Part shown: piece by piece, positions 23,558 to 33,197 of the stretch
Position numbering within the stretch: position 1 is the stretch's first letter
Layout: each line of letters opens with the position of its first letter
NCBI GenBank assembly: GCA_021234155.1
Contig: JAJEKV010000018.1
Location: forward strand, 13,309,552 to 13,373,551
Origin: Isoetes taiwanensis
Lineage: Eukaryota; Streptophyta; Lycopodiopsida; Isoetales; Isoetaceae
Length of the DNA stretch: 64,000 bases
Reading direction: 5' to 3'
Notes under the pieces: model-generated
What the model saw: only the letters and a program-made list of their open reading frames with translations
What the model was told of the DNA's origin: nothing
The model's database searches: none
Made by a program: the position numbers and the translations under genes

Positions 23558-25708
23558 GGGTAAGAGTGTGTTTTTTTTGTTATTAATAATAATAATAAAG
23601 ATACAGAGAGTCCCCAATGGGACAAATAGGAAGCATTAGGGCTATTATACGGGTTCTCTATGCATCAATGATGTGTGTACTAAGGGAAGTCCTATTTCCA
23701 CAACAACATAATGGTAGAGAGACCCCATCTGGTCAGTTACTCAAATTGCTTTCTCCACTAAACTCAGATTGTTCCACCATTAGATCTATCATGAAAGTCT
23801 AGGTCCTCAGAGCTCATCCAATGACACTTAAAGTAGTTATAAAATCCTTCAATCTTACCAATTCTGTCCAATCCCTTATTGTAACTCATCCCCATCTTCC
23901 TATGGTGGGACAATGCCATTAAAGCAACTTCCTTATTGAAAAGACTCTTAAGTTTCTCAATAGAGATGGATTGCCCCCCCAAAGTGACATCGCACCGATG
24001 TCTCCATATAATCCAGAGAGCCACGCTAACCAGGGAAGCATCAATACAATCCCTGTCCAAGATCATTACAGCGTTCGGCCACCCAAGTTGGTGTATATGT
24101 AGTCTCATAATAGGGCATACCCAATACCAGAATTCAATAATTTTTGGACAGAAGAAGAGATGTGAAAGAGATTCGCTAGCCTGGCACCCAAGAGGACATT
24201 GGTCTGTAGACACAATTCCTCTATGGACCAGCTTCACTTTAGTGTTGAGACCTCCTTGGAGAGCCTCCCATCTAAAAAATTGTATTCTCCTAGAGCATAA
24301 GGTTTTCCAGGAGTTTGCTAAGAGGAGCTTAGCCACTGATCCATTCACTTGAAGCCTAGCCTCTGCTTTAAGAGGCTCAGATTCATCACAAAGGGCCCGA
24401 TAGATACTTGCAACATTGTATGTCTCCTTACCTGCACAGGACCACTTTTCCTCAGGACCAGTAGCCCTTGAGAGAAGCTTAACATTATCTAGAATTTTTC
24501 GTAGTATCTTTCTATCTCCCTCCCCTGCTCTTTGCACTTTGAGTCTAAATTCCATCCAAGAGATCCATCTATCATTTTCCCAAAGATGCTGCAATTTTAA
24601 GATCCCATGGTCTCGCCATTTCTTAAAGATGCGAGGATGAACTAATGCCAAGGGACGTCCATTCTCTTCCCATACATGAATGTTCCAGAATATACTGGCT
24701 TTCCCAGCCTCTTGAGGTATAGTCAAGGGGGAGCATACTGTTTGCACCTCCCTCCAAGCATGAAGAATACGCCTCATGACTGGGGAAGTGCCAGGGGCCA
24801 CCTTAAAGTTACAAAAAGAGGCTCCTAGTTCATCCCTAGGAAGAGATGGTTTACCTTGAATCTTGCACAGATCAAACCAGTGCTTAACAAATGCCAAAGC
24901 AGGAGATGTACCCCCTTGTAAAACTCGCCAGACAAATCTGGCCGCCAGAGCTTGAGCCTGCGTGAAAGGGTCCTTACATCCAATCCCTCCATCCCTTTTA
25001 TCTCTACACAGCTCGGACCAAGCAACGTTAGCCATACCCCCCCAGATGAACTTTCTAATGATAACCTGTATTTGATCATATATTCCTTTCTGGGCTACCA
25101 TCACTGACGAGGAATATATGTGAGAGCTAGCCAGAACAGCATTAGCAACTGTTACTCTTCCTGCTATAGATAATCCTTTAGAAGACCATAACCCAACCTT
25201 TTTTCTAAGTTTGTCTAAAATAGGAGCCCAGAGACCCTTCATATTATCTGAGACAGAAAGGGGCAAACCCAATAGCTTAACTGTTTCCCCTGCAGCCACG
25301 ACTGGGAAGCCCAATCCATTAGCACGAGGGTCAATATCTCCATCTAAAGCCCATAAAATGGTACATTTGGTGGCATTTAGCCCTATGCCTGATATAACCT
25401 CAAACGCAATCAATATCTCACGAAAGGAATGAAAGCTGCCATCGTCATACCTGAGGAACATAAAGGTGTCATCCGCATATTGCATGATTGTGAGTTTTTC
25501 GGCTTGATTCGGTAAAACCAGACCACTGATGCCCCCTTCCGAGACTTTGAGATTAACCATCCTTGTGAGAAGGTTGGCCATAATTAAAAAAAGGTATGGG
25601 GCAAGCGGGCAGCCCTGCCTAATACCCTTCCTGAGATCAAAGAGACCAGAGGGTTCACCATTAACCAAGACAGATGCAGAGGCAGTAAGCAGCAATGAGA
25701 GTGTAGAT
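23529..25708 (-). mobile_element. 5'-truncated LINE inside the hAT element
   Basis: Tail appears as a T run at 23529-23556. The element is truncated within the reverse transcriptase, near 25700. The 3' untranslated part contains a TTATTAATAATAATAATAA stretch. I could not find a target duplication, so the exact left end (minus-strand 5' end) is uncertain by about 10 bp. Confidence 0.75.
23764..25695 (-). pseudogene. LINE ORF2 C-terminal part, open for 643 codons
   Basis: An unbroken frame starting inside the RT fingers/palm: SASVLVNGEPSGLFDLRKGI, then RQGCPLAPYLFLIMAN (motif B region) and QYADDTFMFLRYDD (catalytic YADD). It continues through the thumb and connection (WSSKGLSIAGRVTVANAVL, KFIWGG) to a zf-RVT region near residues 490-560 with CPLGCQASESLSHLFFCPKI. 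The upstream endonuclease and first half of RT are missing. The open frame suggests a younger insertion than the LINE at 15090. There is no natural start codon; the first residue shown is a Leu codon. Confidence 0.85.
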
Positions 25709-25710
25709 CA

Positions 25711-25831
25711 ATGGAGCAACAGCGGCACATTGTTATGTGCGCCTACTTGGGAGTCGGCCATGTAAAGCCCATGCTAGTGCCTGCAGAGAAGCTTGCAAAG
25801 CTAGGCTTCAATATCACCTATGTCTTCCCTA
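25711..25831 (+). pseudogene. captured UDP-glycosyltransferase N-terminal fragment
   Basis: ATG at 25711 opens MEQQRHIVMCAYLGVGHVKP, then MLVPAEKLAKLGFNITYVFP. This is the N-terminal beta-strand and GH-x-x-PM-L motif of family 1 plant UGTs, where His of the GH pair is the catalytic base. Only about 40 of about 470 residues are present. It stops at a pyrimidine-rich stretch and is followed by the transposase exon. It lies inside the hAT termini, next to the truncated LINE, and is likely a captured gene start. Confidence 0.7.
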
Positions 25832-25950
25832 TGTATTTTTTTTTTCACCTATGTATTTTTTTTTTCTTTCTCTTTCTCTAATTCTGAATTCACCATTGTA
25901 TTCTTTTCTAAGAAACACATAAATTTATTTCTTTTCCACTGTTTTGCAGA

Positions 25951-28216
25951 ATGTCAGGAAGGAAATCTGTTTGGTGGGACGAAGTTGATGTTATAGGCCC
26001 TAAATCCTGGATATGCAGGTATTGCAAAATCAACAAAACTGGTGGTCCAGAAAGGATGAGGGCACACTTGATACATGAGGAGGGCAAAGATATCGTCTTT
26101 TGTATGAGCATTAGTGATGAAAAACGAGCACAATTGAAAGAAAAAGCTATTGAACTAGATGCAACTAAGGCAAGGAAGATTAAAGTTTTTCATCCATCTC
26201 GTGGCATAGATGGATCTTCTGCATCAAGGCAAGCAAACCTAGGTGGATCCTCGACACTAACTAATTCTTATTCAGTTGAAATGGGCCATGGATCCTTGCA
26301 TTCTTACTTCAAGAGTCCAGCAACAAGTATGCCTCCTCCAACTACCACGAGAAAAATGAGGCAACAAGACATTGTAACAGTCCTTGATAAAACCAGAAAG
26401 AAGGAAGTGGATGTTGCTATTTGTAGGGCATTGTATATTAACCATACTCCCTTTCGCATTGTTGAATGCCCTTATTTTCAGGATGCTTTAAATCAAGCTA
26501 TTGCATATGGACCTGGTTACAGACTTCCAAATCGCAAACAGGTATCTGGTTTTTATCTTAAAGCAGAGAAAGAGCGGCTTGGAGAAGAGATGTTAAGAAG
26601 TGCTCATGAATGCTGGAAAAGATATGGAGCTACAATTATCGGTGATGGGTGGATGGATGGAAGGTCAAGATACATACAAGGTATTGTCGTATACTCTGAC
26701 GGGAAAGTTTATTTTTTAAAATCCTTTGATACATCATTAGGAAAAAGAGCAGAAGATTTAGTCATTATCTAGAAGGAAGCTGTTGAATTTGTGGGACCCG
26801 ATCATGTAATTCAGTTTGTGGCAGATGGAGAAAACACAAACAGGTCTGCTGGTAGCATGCTTTCTGAGGCCTATCCGCATATTTGTTTTAGTCCATGTAT
26901 TGCTCATTGTATAAATAACATGATGAAGGACATTGGAAAATTAGATTGGTGCGCCACTATAGAGAAATCCAGAAAAATTGTGACCTTTGTAAATTCACAT
27001 TCAAAGGTTTTGACTATGTTCGTAAACTAAGCAAGGATAAGGACCTTTTGAAGTACTGTGAGACAAGATTTGCATATAATTTTTTGATGATGGAACGTCT
27101 TGTGGAGTGTAAAGACTCGATTCGTCACCTCTTCACCGACCCAAGTTTCCTTCGTTTGCAAGAAGCAAGTTTTGGTACATGTATGTTTTTCATTATTATA
27201 TTTAATATCAAGTATTGGTTCATATTTTTATATGAGTAAGGATTGATTAAGAATTTTCTACAGGCAAAGATGCTATTGCCATTGCATTTGATGGAGCATT
27301 TTGGAAAGATCTTGAGCATCTTGGTAAGATCGGGGCAAGGATGACAAAGATGTTGCGTCTTGTAGATGGTTTGCAGCCTTGCATTGGCAAAGTTTATGAA
27401 GGTCTAGATCGTATGGTGGAGTACTTGAATGGCATTGCAGAAGATGACTCAAAGCTTGATGATGTGAAAGAAATTTGCTCATCCACGTGGACTTCCTATC
27501 ACTCTGATTTGCAATATGCTGCTTTTGTATTAGATCCTGAGTTTCATGGCCTTAATCAAGAAAAAGATAAGGAGGTGTCTAAGGGATGGGATGGAACTCT
27601 CATTCGGTTGATAGCTGATATAGAGAAAAGACGCAATGTCAGAGCAGAATTACGTACTTACAGAAGTTTAGAAGGGTCTTGTAGTTCTCCTAATGCAATA
27701 GCTGATATGAAAGAAATTGATCCAGTTGAATGGTGGAAAAATTATAGGTCCTCAGCTCCGTCGTTGCAAACACTAGCGACCCGAATATTGAGTTAGAATG
27801 CATCATCATCCCCTATTGAACAGATATTTAGTAGATTTGGTCACATCCACAATAAGAAAAGGAAGCGCCTCGGAGTACAAAAATTAAATGATCTTGTATT
27901 TGTTAGTTTAAACCTGTAGTTGATGACCAAGATAATGAACCCAACTAAACAGAAAGTTGTATCAATTGGGTGGCACGATGAGGAGGAAGAGGAAGAGGAA
28001 GAGGAGGAAAATGTCAACGAGGTAGCAAATGTTCAAGAAAGTGCTGGTGTCTCAGAGGAAGAGGGATCTATCAATGAGCATGTGGATATTGAAGATGTTG
28101 AGGATGATAATGAAAATGATGAGAATGAAGAGCATTGGGAAGCTACTGATGATGATGATCAAGAAATCCTGCAAAGACGACATGCACGGACTCGTAGTGT
28201 GGCTTTTATGTATTAG
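25951..28216 (+). pseudogene. hAT transposase (BED finger, DUF659, hAT dimerisation), decayed
   Basis: A splice-acceptor-like TTTTGCAG precedes the ATG at 25951. Residues 1-60 are a BED zinc finger (KSWICRYCKINKTGGPERMR with a following His). A DUF659-type RNase-H-like core follows (FRIVECPYFQDALNQA, IIGDGWMDGRSR). There is an in-frame TAG at 26770-26772, a one-base frameshift near 27020 (between VTFVNSHSKVL and KLSKDKDLLKYCETRF), and a likely 83-bp intron at 27181-27263 that keeps phase. The C-terminal hAT dimerisation block (PSLQTLATRILS, TAG at 27794, then SSSPIEQIFSRF) leads to another TAG at 27917 and an acidic tail to 28216. Three stops and a frameshift make it non-functional. It would cut and join element ends in the nucleus. 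Confidence 0.9.
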
Positions 28217-28497
28217 GCTTTGGCTCAAGGATTTTGATAATTTATTTTTCCATTCACTAGTTTAGGCTATTCAAATGATTAGGCTTTTGAGTTGCATTGC
28301 AAAATCTATTTTGATTGAAGTACATTTACAGACTTTAAGATTTTGTTGTTATGAATTAACATATTTGGAGGTCATATCTCGAAATATTTCAATGTTTCAT
28401 TTTAAGTACTTATTTGAAAAATGCTGTTCCGTTCCGTGCGCATGAGCTTGCCGTACTCGTTCCTTAAGGCTTGCCATTCCTAAAACCGTTCCGTTCT

Positions 28498-28505
28498 ATG
28501 CCAAC
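28498..28505. repeat. target site duplication ATGCCAAC, left copy
   Basis: Repeated exactly at 31053-31060 around the inner element. The duplicated bases are part of the outer element's terminal repeat. Confidence 0.9.
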
Positions 28506-28914
28506 CAGGGATAGGTTCTATACGTACAAAATTAAAATTCCTGACGTATAAAGTCAAAAAATACGTATTTTTTAATAAAATACGTATTTAACGTATTAAA
28601 ACCTCGCCGGCCGGAAGAAAAAATTTCGCACGACGCGAAAGTTTCGCGGAAAGCGTCGCTGAAAATTTTTTCGCGACGCTGAACAAAAACTCAACCACAG
28701 ACGCTGAACGCCAAAAAACAATTTTTTTTTTTTTTTTTCCAGACATCGAAACCTTCCAGATCGCGTCGCTGAAAAATTTTCACAGACGCTTTCGCTGTTT
28801 TCGTAGACGCCAAATTCAATATATATATATACAAGAAATTTAATGCGTCCTACGGTGCATGTCCGAGTTTTAGCATGTTCCTATGCTGCAAGTTCTTCTC
28901 GTGCCCTACATTCT

Positions 28915-29530
28915 AAAAGAATCTTTTAAGAATACTCTAAATTCATAGATTCTCTAAGATTCTACCAAGGTTCTCTTGGAGGTTTCGTGGAGATTCCTCT
29001 AAATTTTATAAGATTCCCTCTACATTCCATTAGATTTCCGTAGATTCTCCAAGATTCTATGAAGATCTCCCTAGATCCCCTTAGATTCCCTTAGATCCCT
29101 TTAGACTTTATGAGATTGCCCTGGGTTCCCTTACATTATATGAGATTCAAAGAGATTCTATAAAGATTCCCCTAGATACTCTAAGATTTCATCAACATTT
29201 GCTTAGATTCCCTTAGATTTTATGAAGATTCCTTTAGATCCCCCAGATTTTAAGAGATTCCCTTAGGCTTGTAAATATTTTCCTAGATTCTCTTACATTT
29301 TATAAGATTTTTTTAGAATCTATTAGATTCTTCTGGATTCCTTTACATTCTAGAACTTTTTAGAACATTCTAAGACTTTCTCCCTACATTCTAGAACATT
29401 CTAAAACTTATTAGAACAATTTGGAGCTTTCTGGAATAATTTTCTTAGATCCCCCCTAGATTCTCTTATGTTCTATAACTTTCTAGAAGATTCTAGAACT
29501 TTCTAGATTCTAGAACTTTCTTGAACTAGC
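28915..29530. repeat. degenerate AGATTC-rich array
   Basis: About 600 bp made of variants of CCCTTAGATTC and TAGAACTTTCT, with a loose period of 11-14 bases. It is non-coding. Confidence 0.7.
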
Positions 29531-29600
29531 TAGAATGTTATAGTCTATTTTATCTTAATGGGAACATTACCCTTAAGTATATTTGAAACATAAATTATTT

Positions 29601-30660
29601 ATAGAATTAATGCTTGGTCTAGTGGTTAGAATGGGGGGCTAGGGGGTCAATGGCCAAGGTTCGAATCCCCCACATAACATAAAAATTTTAAAAACCTTTT
29701 CCTAAGGAATGAGCATTCAACTTGGGCCGTAGGATCTTGGACCCGATCAAGGGTCGAGATCTCACCACGCGACAATAATTAAAGCAACGTGAGCCATAGG
29801 ATCTATTACATATAAATTCCCAAAGTCATGTGCACCGTAAGATATGTGCCAAGCCACGTGAGTCGTAAGATCTCGGATCGACGATCAGCATCGGATCAAC
29901 CTAGACCGTATGATCGATTACATATAATTCCCAAAGTCATGTGCACCGTAGGATGTGTCCCAAAGCAATGTGAGCCGTAGGATCTCGGACCGACGATCAG
30001 GATCAGATCAACCTGGACCGTAGGATCGCTTACATATAATCGGACGCAAACTCCCAAGCCATCTGGGTCGTAGGATATGTCCCAAAGCTACGTGAGTCGT
30101 AGGATCTCGCATCAACATCGGATCAACAGTCCTTGTTATAGAATTAATGCTTGGTCTAGTGGTTAGAATGGAGGGCTAGGGGGTCAATGGCCAAGGTTCG
30201 AACCCCCCACACAACATAAAAATTTTAAAAGCCTTTTCCTAAGGAATGAGCATTCAACTTGGGCCGTAGGATCTTGGACCCGATCAAGGGTCGAGATCTC
30301 ACCACGCGACAATAATTAAAGCAACATGAGCCATAGGATCTATTACATATAATTCCCAAAGTCATGTGCACCGTAAGATATACGTGAGCCTTAAGATCTC
30401 GGATCGACGATCAGCATCGGATCAAACTAGACCGTAGGATCGATTACATATAATTCCCAAAGTCGTGCACCGTAGGATGTGTCCCAAAGCAACGTGAGCC
30501 GTAGGATCTCGGACCGACGATCAGGATCAGATCAACATGGACCGTAGGATCGCTTACATATAATCGGACACAAACTCCCAAGCCATCTGGACAGTAGGAT
30601 ACGTCCCAAAGCTACGTGAGCCGTAGGATCTCGGATCAATGGTCGGATTCAGGAGGACAA
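29601..30660 (+). repeat. two tandem tRNA-like SINE-type units, period about 537 bp
   Basis: Each unit begins with a tRNA-like head. Unit 1 has box A TGGTCTAGTGG (29615-29625) and box B GGTTCGAATCC (29658-29668). Unit 2 has the same box A at 30152-30162 and GGTTCGAACCC at 30195-30205. The body has repeated CGTGAGCCGTAGGATCTCGG and CACCGTAGGATGTGTCCC phrases and TTACATATAATTCCC. The tRNA arms pair poorly, so this is a pol III-type SINE head and not a working tRNA. Unit 2 is shorter by a small internal deletion. Confidence 0.65.
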
Positions 30661-31052
30661 ACATAAGAACATATATATGTTATGATATATATATATATTT
30701 TTTTTTTAATCCGTAAAAAAAAAAAAAAAAAAACCTTTTTTCTTTTTTTAATTTTGCGTCGCCGTAATTCTTTTTCAGACGCATACGCCGAAATACTTTC
30801 GCACGTGGTACGAGAAGGTTTCGCGTTCGCTGTCTGAATAGTTTCGCGTTAAAACTGACGCGGTTTTCATCGCTTTGCAGACGCGAAAAATTTTCGCGTA
30901 CGCTTTCACGTTGTTTTCGCATACGCGAAAATCTTCCGACGCCGGAATTTTTTTTTGCCGTATTTTTTACGTTTTATACGGCAAATATGTGCCGTATCAT
31001 ACAATTCATACGTATTCCGTATAAAACGTACAGCGTATTGAACCTATCCCTG

Positions 31053-31072
31053 ATGCCAACTATGCTTGCACA
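31053..31072. repeat. right duplications of inner (ATGCCAAC) and outer (CTTGCACA) hAT
   Basis: 31053-31060 is the right copy of the inner duplication and also part of the outer terminal repeat. TATG (31061-31064) completes the outer terminus. 31065-31072 is the right copy of the outer duplication. Confidence 0.9.
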
Positions 31073-31190
31073 ACAAGAACATTGTGCACTGTGATATAAA
31101 GGGGAAGAATGTTCTGGTTGGATTGAATGGGGTAAATCTTGGAGATTTTGGATCTGACAAGTATTACGATGAACAAAATGAGGATTGTGT
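31065..31190 (+). pseudogene. MAPKKK-like kinase fragment, catalytic loop side
   Basis: Continues the kinase broken at 22208. In the same codon phase it reads LHNKNIVHCDIKGKNVLVG (catalytic loop with Asp, Lys and Asn of the HxD-x-K-x-x-N motif) and LGDFGSDK (DFG). It is recognisable to about 31165 and then runs into Copia-like sequence on the opposite strand, so the C-lobe is missing. The phase match across the insertion is the best proof that 22201 and 31065 were once adjacent. Confidence 0.85.
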
Positions 31191-31377
31191 AAAAGTACCT
31201 CTTATTTGTCCTGCTTCTGATGTTTAAAGGACCACAAAGGTCAGAATGCACAAGTTCAAGAACTTGGTTTGCTCGATTTTCTGATTTTTTGAAAGGCAGC
31301 CTATTTATCTTCCCAAGCATACATCCTTCACAAATAATCCCATCTGTTTTAATATTTTTGCATAAATATCTAGCATT
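31186..31377 (-). pseudogene. Copia polyprotein fragment (gag-pre-integrase/integrase start)
   Basis: Minus-strand reading CKNIKTDGIICEGCMLGKIN, then RLPFKKSENRANQVLELVHS and DLCGPLNIRS. This is the CxxC half of the HHCC zinc finger and the first integrase block of plant Copia elements. The piece just upstream of it in a Copia protein is found 3.2 kb away at 34570-34764, on the same strand. Confidence 0.7.
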
Positions 31378-31399
31378 ATAACAGGGGGTTGTTTTATGG

Positions 31400-32333
31400 T
31401 TTTATACGGTTTTTCACATGGTTTTCCTATGATTTTTGCGTTGTATTCGTGAAGGCATACTAAATAGTATTTCTAGAGTGCGCCCTTTTTAGTTCGTTGA
31501 TTTGGGTTGGCTTCAACAATCCGACGGTGGTCGTTTACCCTTGTATCTAATTTTTTGTTAAAGAAAGATGAAAAAAAAAATGCTAGACATGCAAGGCTCG
31601 AGCTCTTCCACTTTAGGGGTCGACCATTTTAGGGGTTTTAGGGTTCTGAGAATGGCAGATAGCGGGAGGGCTCTATGGATTTGCTATGTTCATAGTGTTG
31701 TGGGAGACAGATTGCAAGGGCGTTTCACAGGCTTTGAGGGAAATGTTACCTCCGAAGCTGGAGCAGGTTATGTCCATGGATTCTCCCATTTTGGGTTGTC
31801 TCTACCTCCCATCGTCCCCTGCCGCTAGCTATCACCTTTTTGGGCCCAGTAGAATCTGCTCAAATGGACCTCAATGCATGCTTTTCTCCCTGGCCTGCTT
31901 CAAAATGGTAGTTTTTGGCTATGGCTAATCCGGAATGATTTGGATTGTTTGTTTTCTGTTTTTCCTGCCGTCCTCCCGTGATCTGCTGCATACTTACTTC
32001 AAACGGGTATGTTCCTTTGTTTCGATTTCGGCATTTTTTGGAGTTGGGTTGTTTCCTGTTCACAAATGATCCGGTGTCTTGATTCTGCGTGTTTACTCTG
32101 TTCTGCCTTCGATTTTTTCTTCCACTGCAGCACGGCATGTTCTTTATAGCAAAGGATTGCTATGGCTATAACCTTGCAGTTGAGAAGACTATGGAGCAAG
32201 TCAGTGTGGTGTCAGATCTTCTCAAATTCATGTATACCATTCGCTTCAAAGCCTAGTTGTGCTACGAAGCTATACTAGCTGTGCATGCCATACTTGCGGC
32301 AATTGTTTTCGAATCGAGGAGAATCAGCTGATA
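31400..32333. other. region upstream of t-SNARE-like gene
   Basis: No recognised gene. An 86-codon plus frame at 31568-31828 has no family resemblance. It may hold the promoter and 5' untranslated region of the gene starting at 32334. Confidence 0.3.
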
Positions 32334-33197
32334 ATGGCCACGAATTTGGCATTCTGGGAAGTTGATCCCTTTTTTGCAGCTGTAGAAGAGGTCCAGAACT
32401 CTGCCGACAGGTGCAATAACTGGACCTAAGTGCTGATTTGTGCCTTATTAAGATATCTGATTGTGTGAAGGGTGATTTGTGGTGCAGGATGGAATCAGCT
32501 TTCAGGACATGGCAACATAGCAGTGCCCTTGCAAAAGAAGGGACTCATGATGTTTCAGTTAGCAATTTTTTAGATGCTCGCAAACGAGATCTTATTACAT
32601 CTTTAGATACAGCTAGGTGGCAGGTGAGTACGCCTCTTCTTATGTCCGCAGTAGGGTTTCTGTTAATTAGGCACTCAACCTGTATCAGGCAGTTGATGTG
32701 GATTGCATCTTGCAGCCACATATGCTTGTAAGGTGAGGAAGAACAAGGTAGGCAGAAGACGCCATACCCAAAGATTTGCAGATTTGCAATTTTGCTTTCT
32801 CACATCAAGGTTGCATGGATGGATTTTTTTTTAATGATGGTGGGAATTATGAATATATCCAAATGTATTGAAAGAGGCAGCATGTTTCTCCAAAATTTAC
32901 TGTTCATAATCAACACCTTTGATGTGAATTTCTAACAATTGATGAAAAATGAGGAAAACATGATGCATATATCAATTTTAGAGCTTGATAACTTGCATTC
33001 TAGTTTTATGCAAGCTTTTCACATAGAGATAGTTTGACTTTGTAAAGTTTTCTTTTATCCATTATCTAATATCTATTTGTTTTCCGAAACAGAGCAGTTT
33101 GCCGTAAGCAACCTGCTGGTCAAATTAACAGTGCCATATCAAACCTGGAAAGACGGTTGATCAGTTTCAAACTGCAACTTAGCACTAGTCAATATAG
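32334..33197 (+). CDS. syntaxin-6 N-domain-like t-SNARE family protein, 5' exons (partial)
   Basis: Four exons join in phase: 32334-32410, 32488-32623, 32689-32732 and 33093-33197, each with GT-AG borders. The N-terminus MATNLAFWEVDPFFAAVEEV-QNSADR plus MESAFRTWQHSSALAKEG and ITSLDTARWQ matches the plant syntaxin/t-SNARE family with a syntaxin 6 N-terminal domain (DPFF-x-EEVQ-SAD-MESA-R-W, TAKWQ). Exons 3 and 4 are less certain; exon 4 gives AGQINSAISNLERRL, which fits the helical continuation. Such proteins act in Golgi/endosomal membrane fusion. The 3' end, including any SNARE motif or membrane anchor, was not found before the Copia fragment at 34570. It could be an intact gene with further exons or a truncated copy. 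Confidence 0.6.

Larger units (their letters stand above)
28506..31052. mobile_element. inner non-autonomous hAT-like element, 2547 bp
   Basis: Ends match as inverted repeats: CAGGGATAGGTTC, one mismatch, ATACG (28506-28524 and 31034-31052). CAGGG is a common hAT terminus. The 8-bp duplication ATGCCAAC confirms transposition. No transposase is encoded. Subterminal regions on both sides are rich in TACGTATT-type and GCGTCG/TTTCGCG motifs (28540-28800 and 30750-31020), as expected of transposase-binding arrays. The interior holds a degenerate AGATTC array (about 28915-29530) and two tandem tRNA-like units. Confidence 0.85.
22209..31064. mobile_element. outer hAT element, 8.86 kb, with nested insertions
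   Basis: The left terminus CATAGTTGGCATAGAACG (22209-22226) is an 18-bp perfect inverted match to the right terminus once the inner element is removed (28488-28505 followed by TATG at 31061-31064). The 8-bp duplication CTTGCACA fits hAT. Subterminal GAACGG/CCGTTC motifs recur at both ends (22220-22370 and 28430-28495). The interior holds an antisense GRAS fragment, a LINE, a UGT fragment and a hAT transposase on the plus strand. The right terminal repeat is split by the inner element, so this copy could not be mobilised as it stands. Confidence 0.9.

Noticed and set aside
29609-29675. functional tRNA gene
   Set aside because: Boxes A and B are present but the T-stem and acceptor do not pair well, and the unit is embedded in a repeated SINE-like body.
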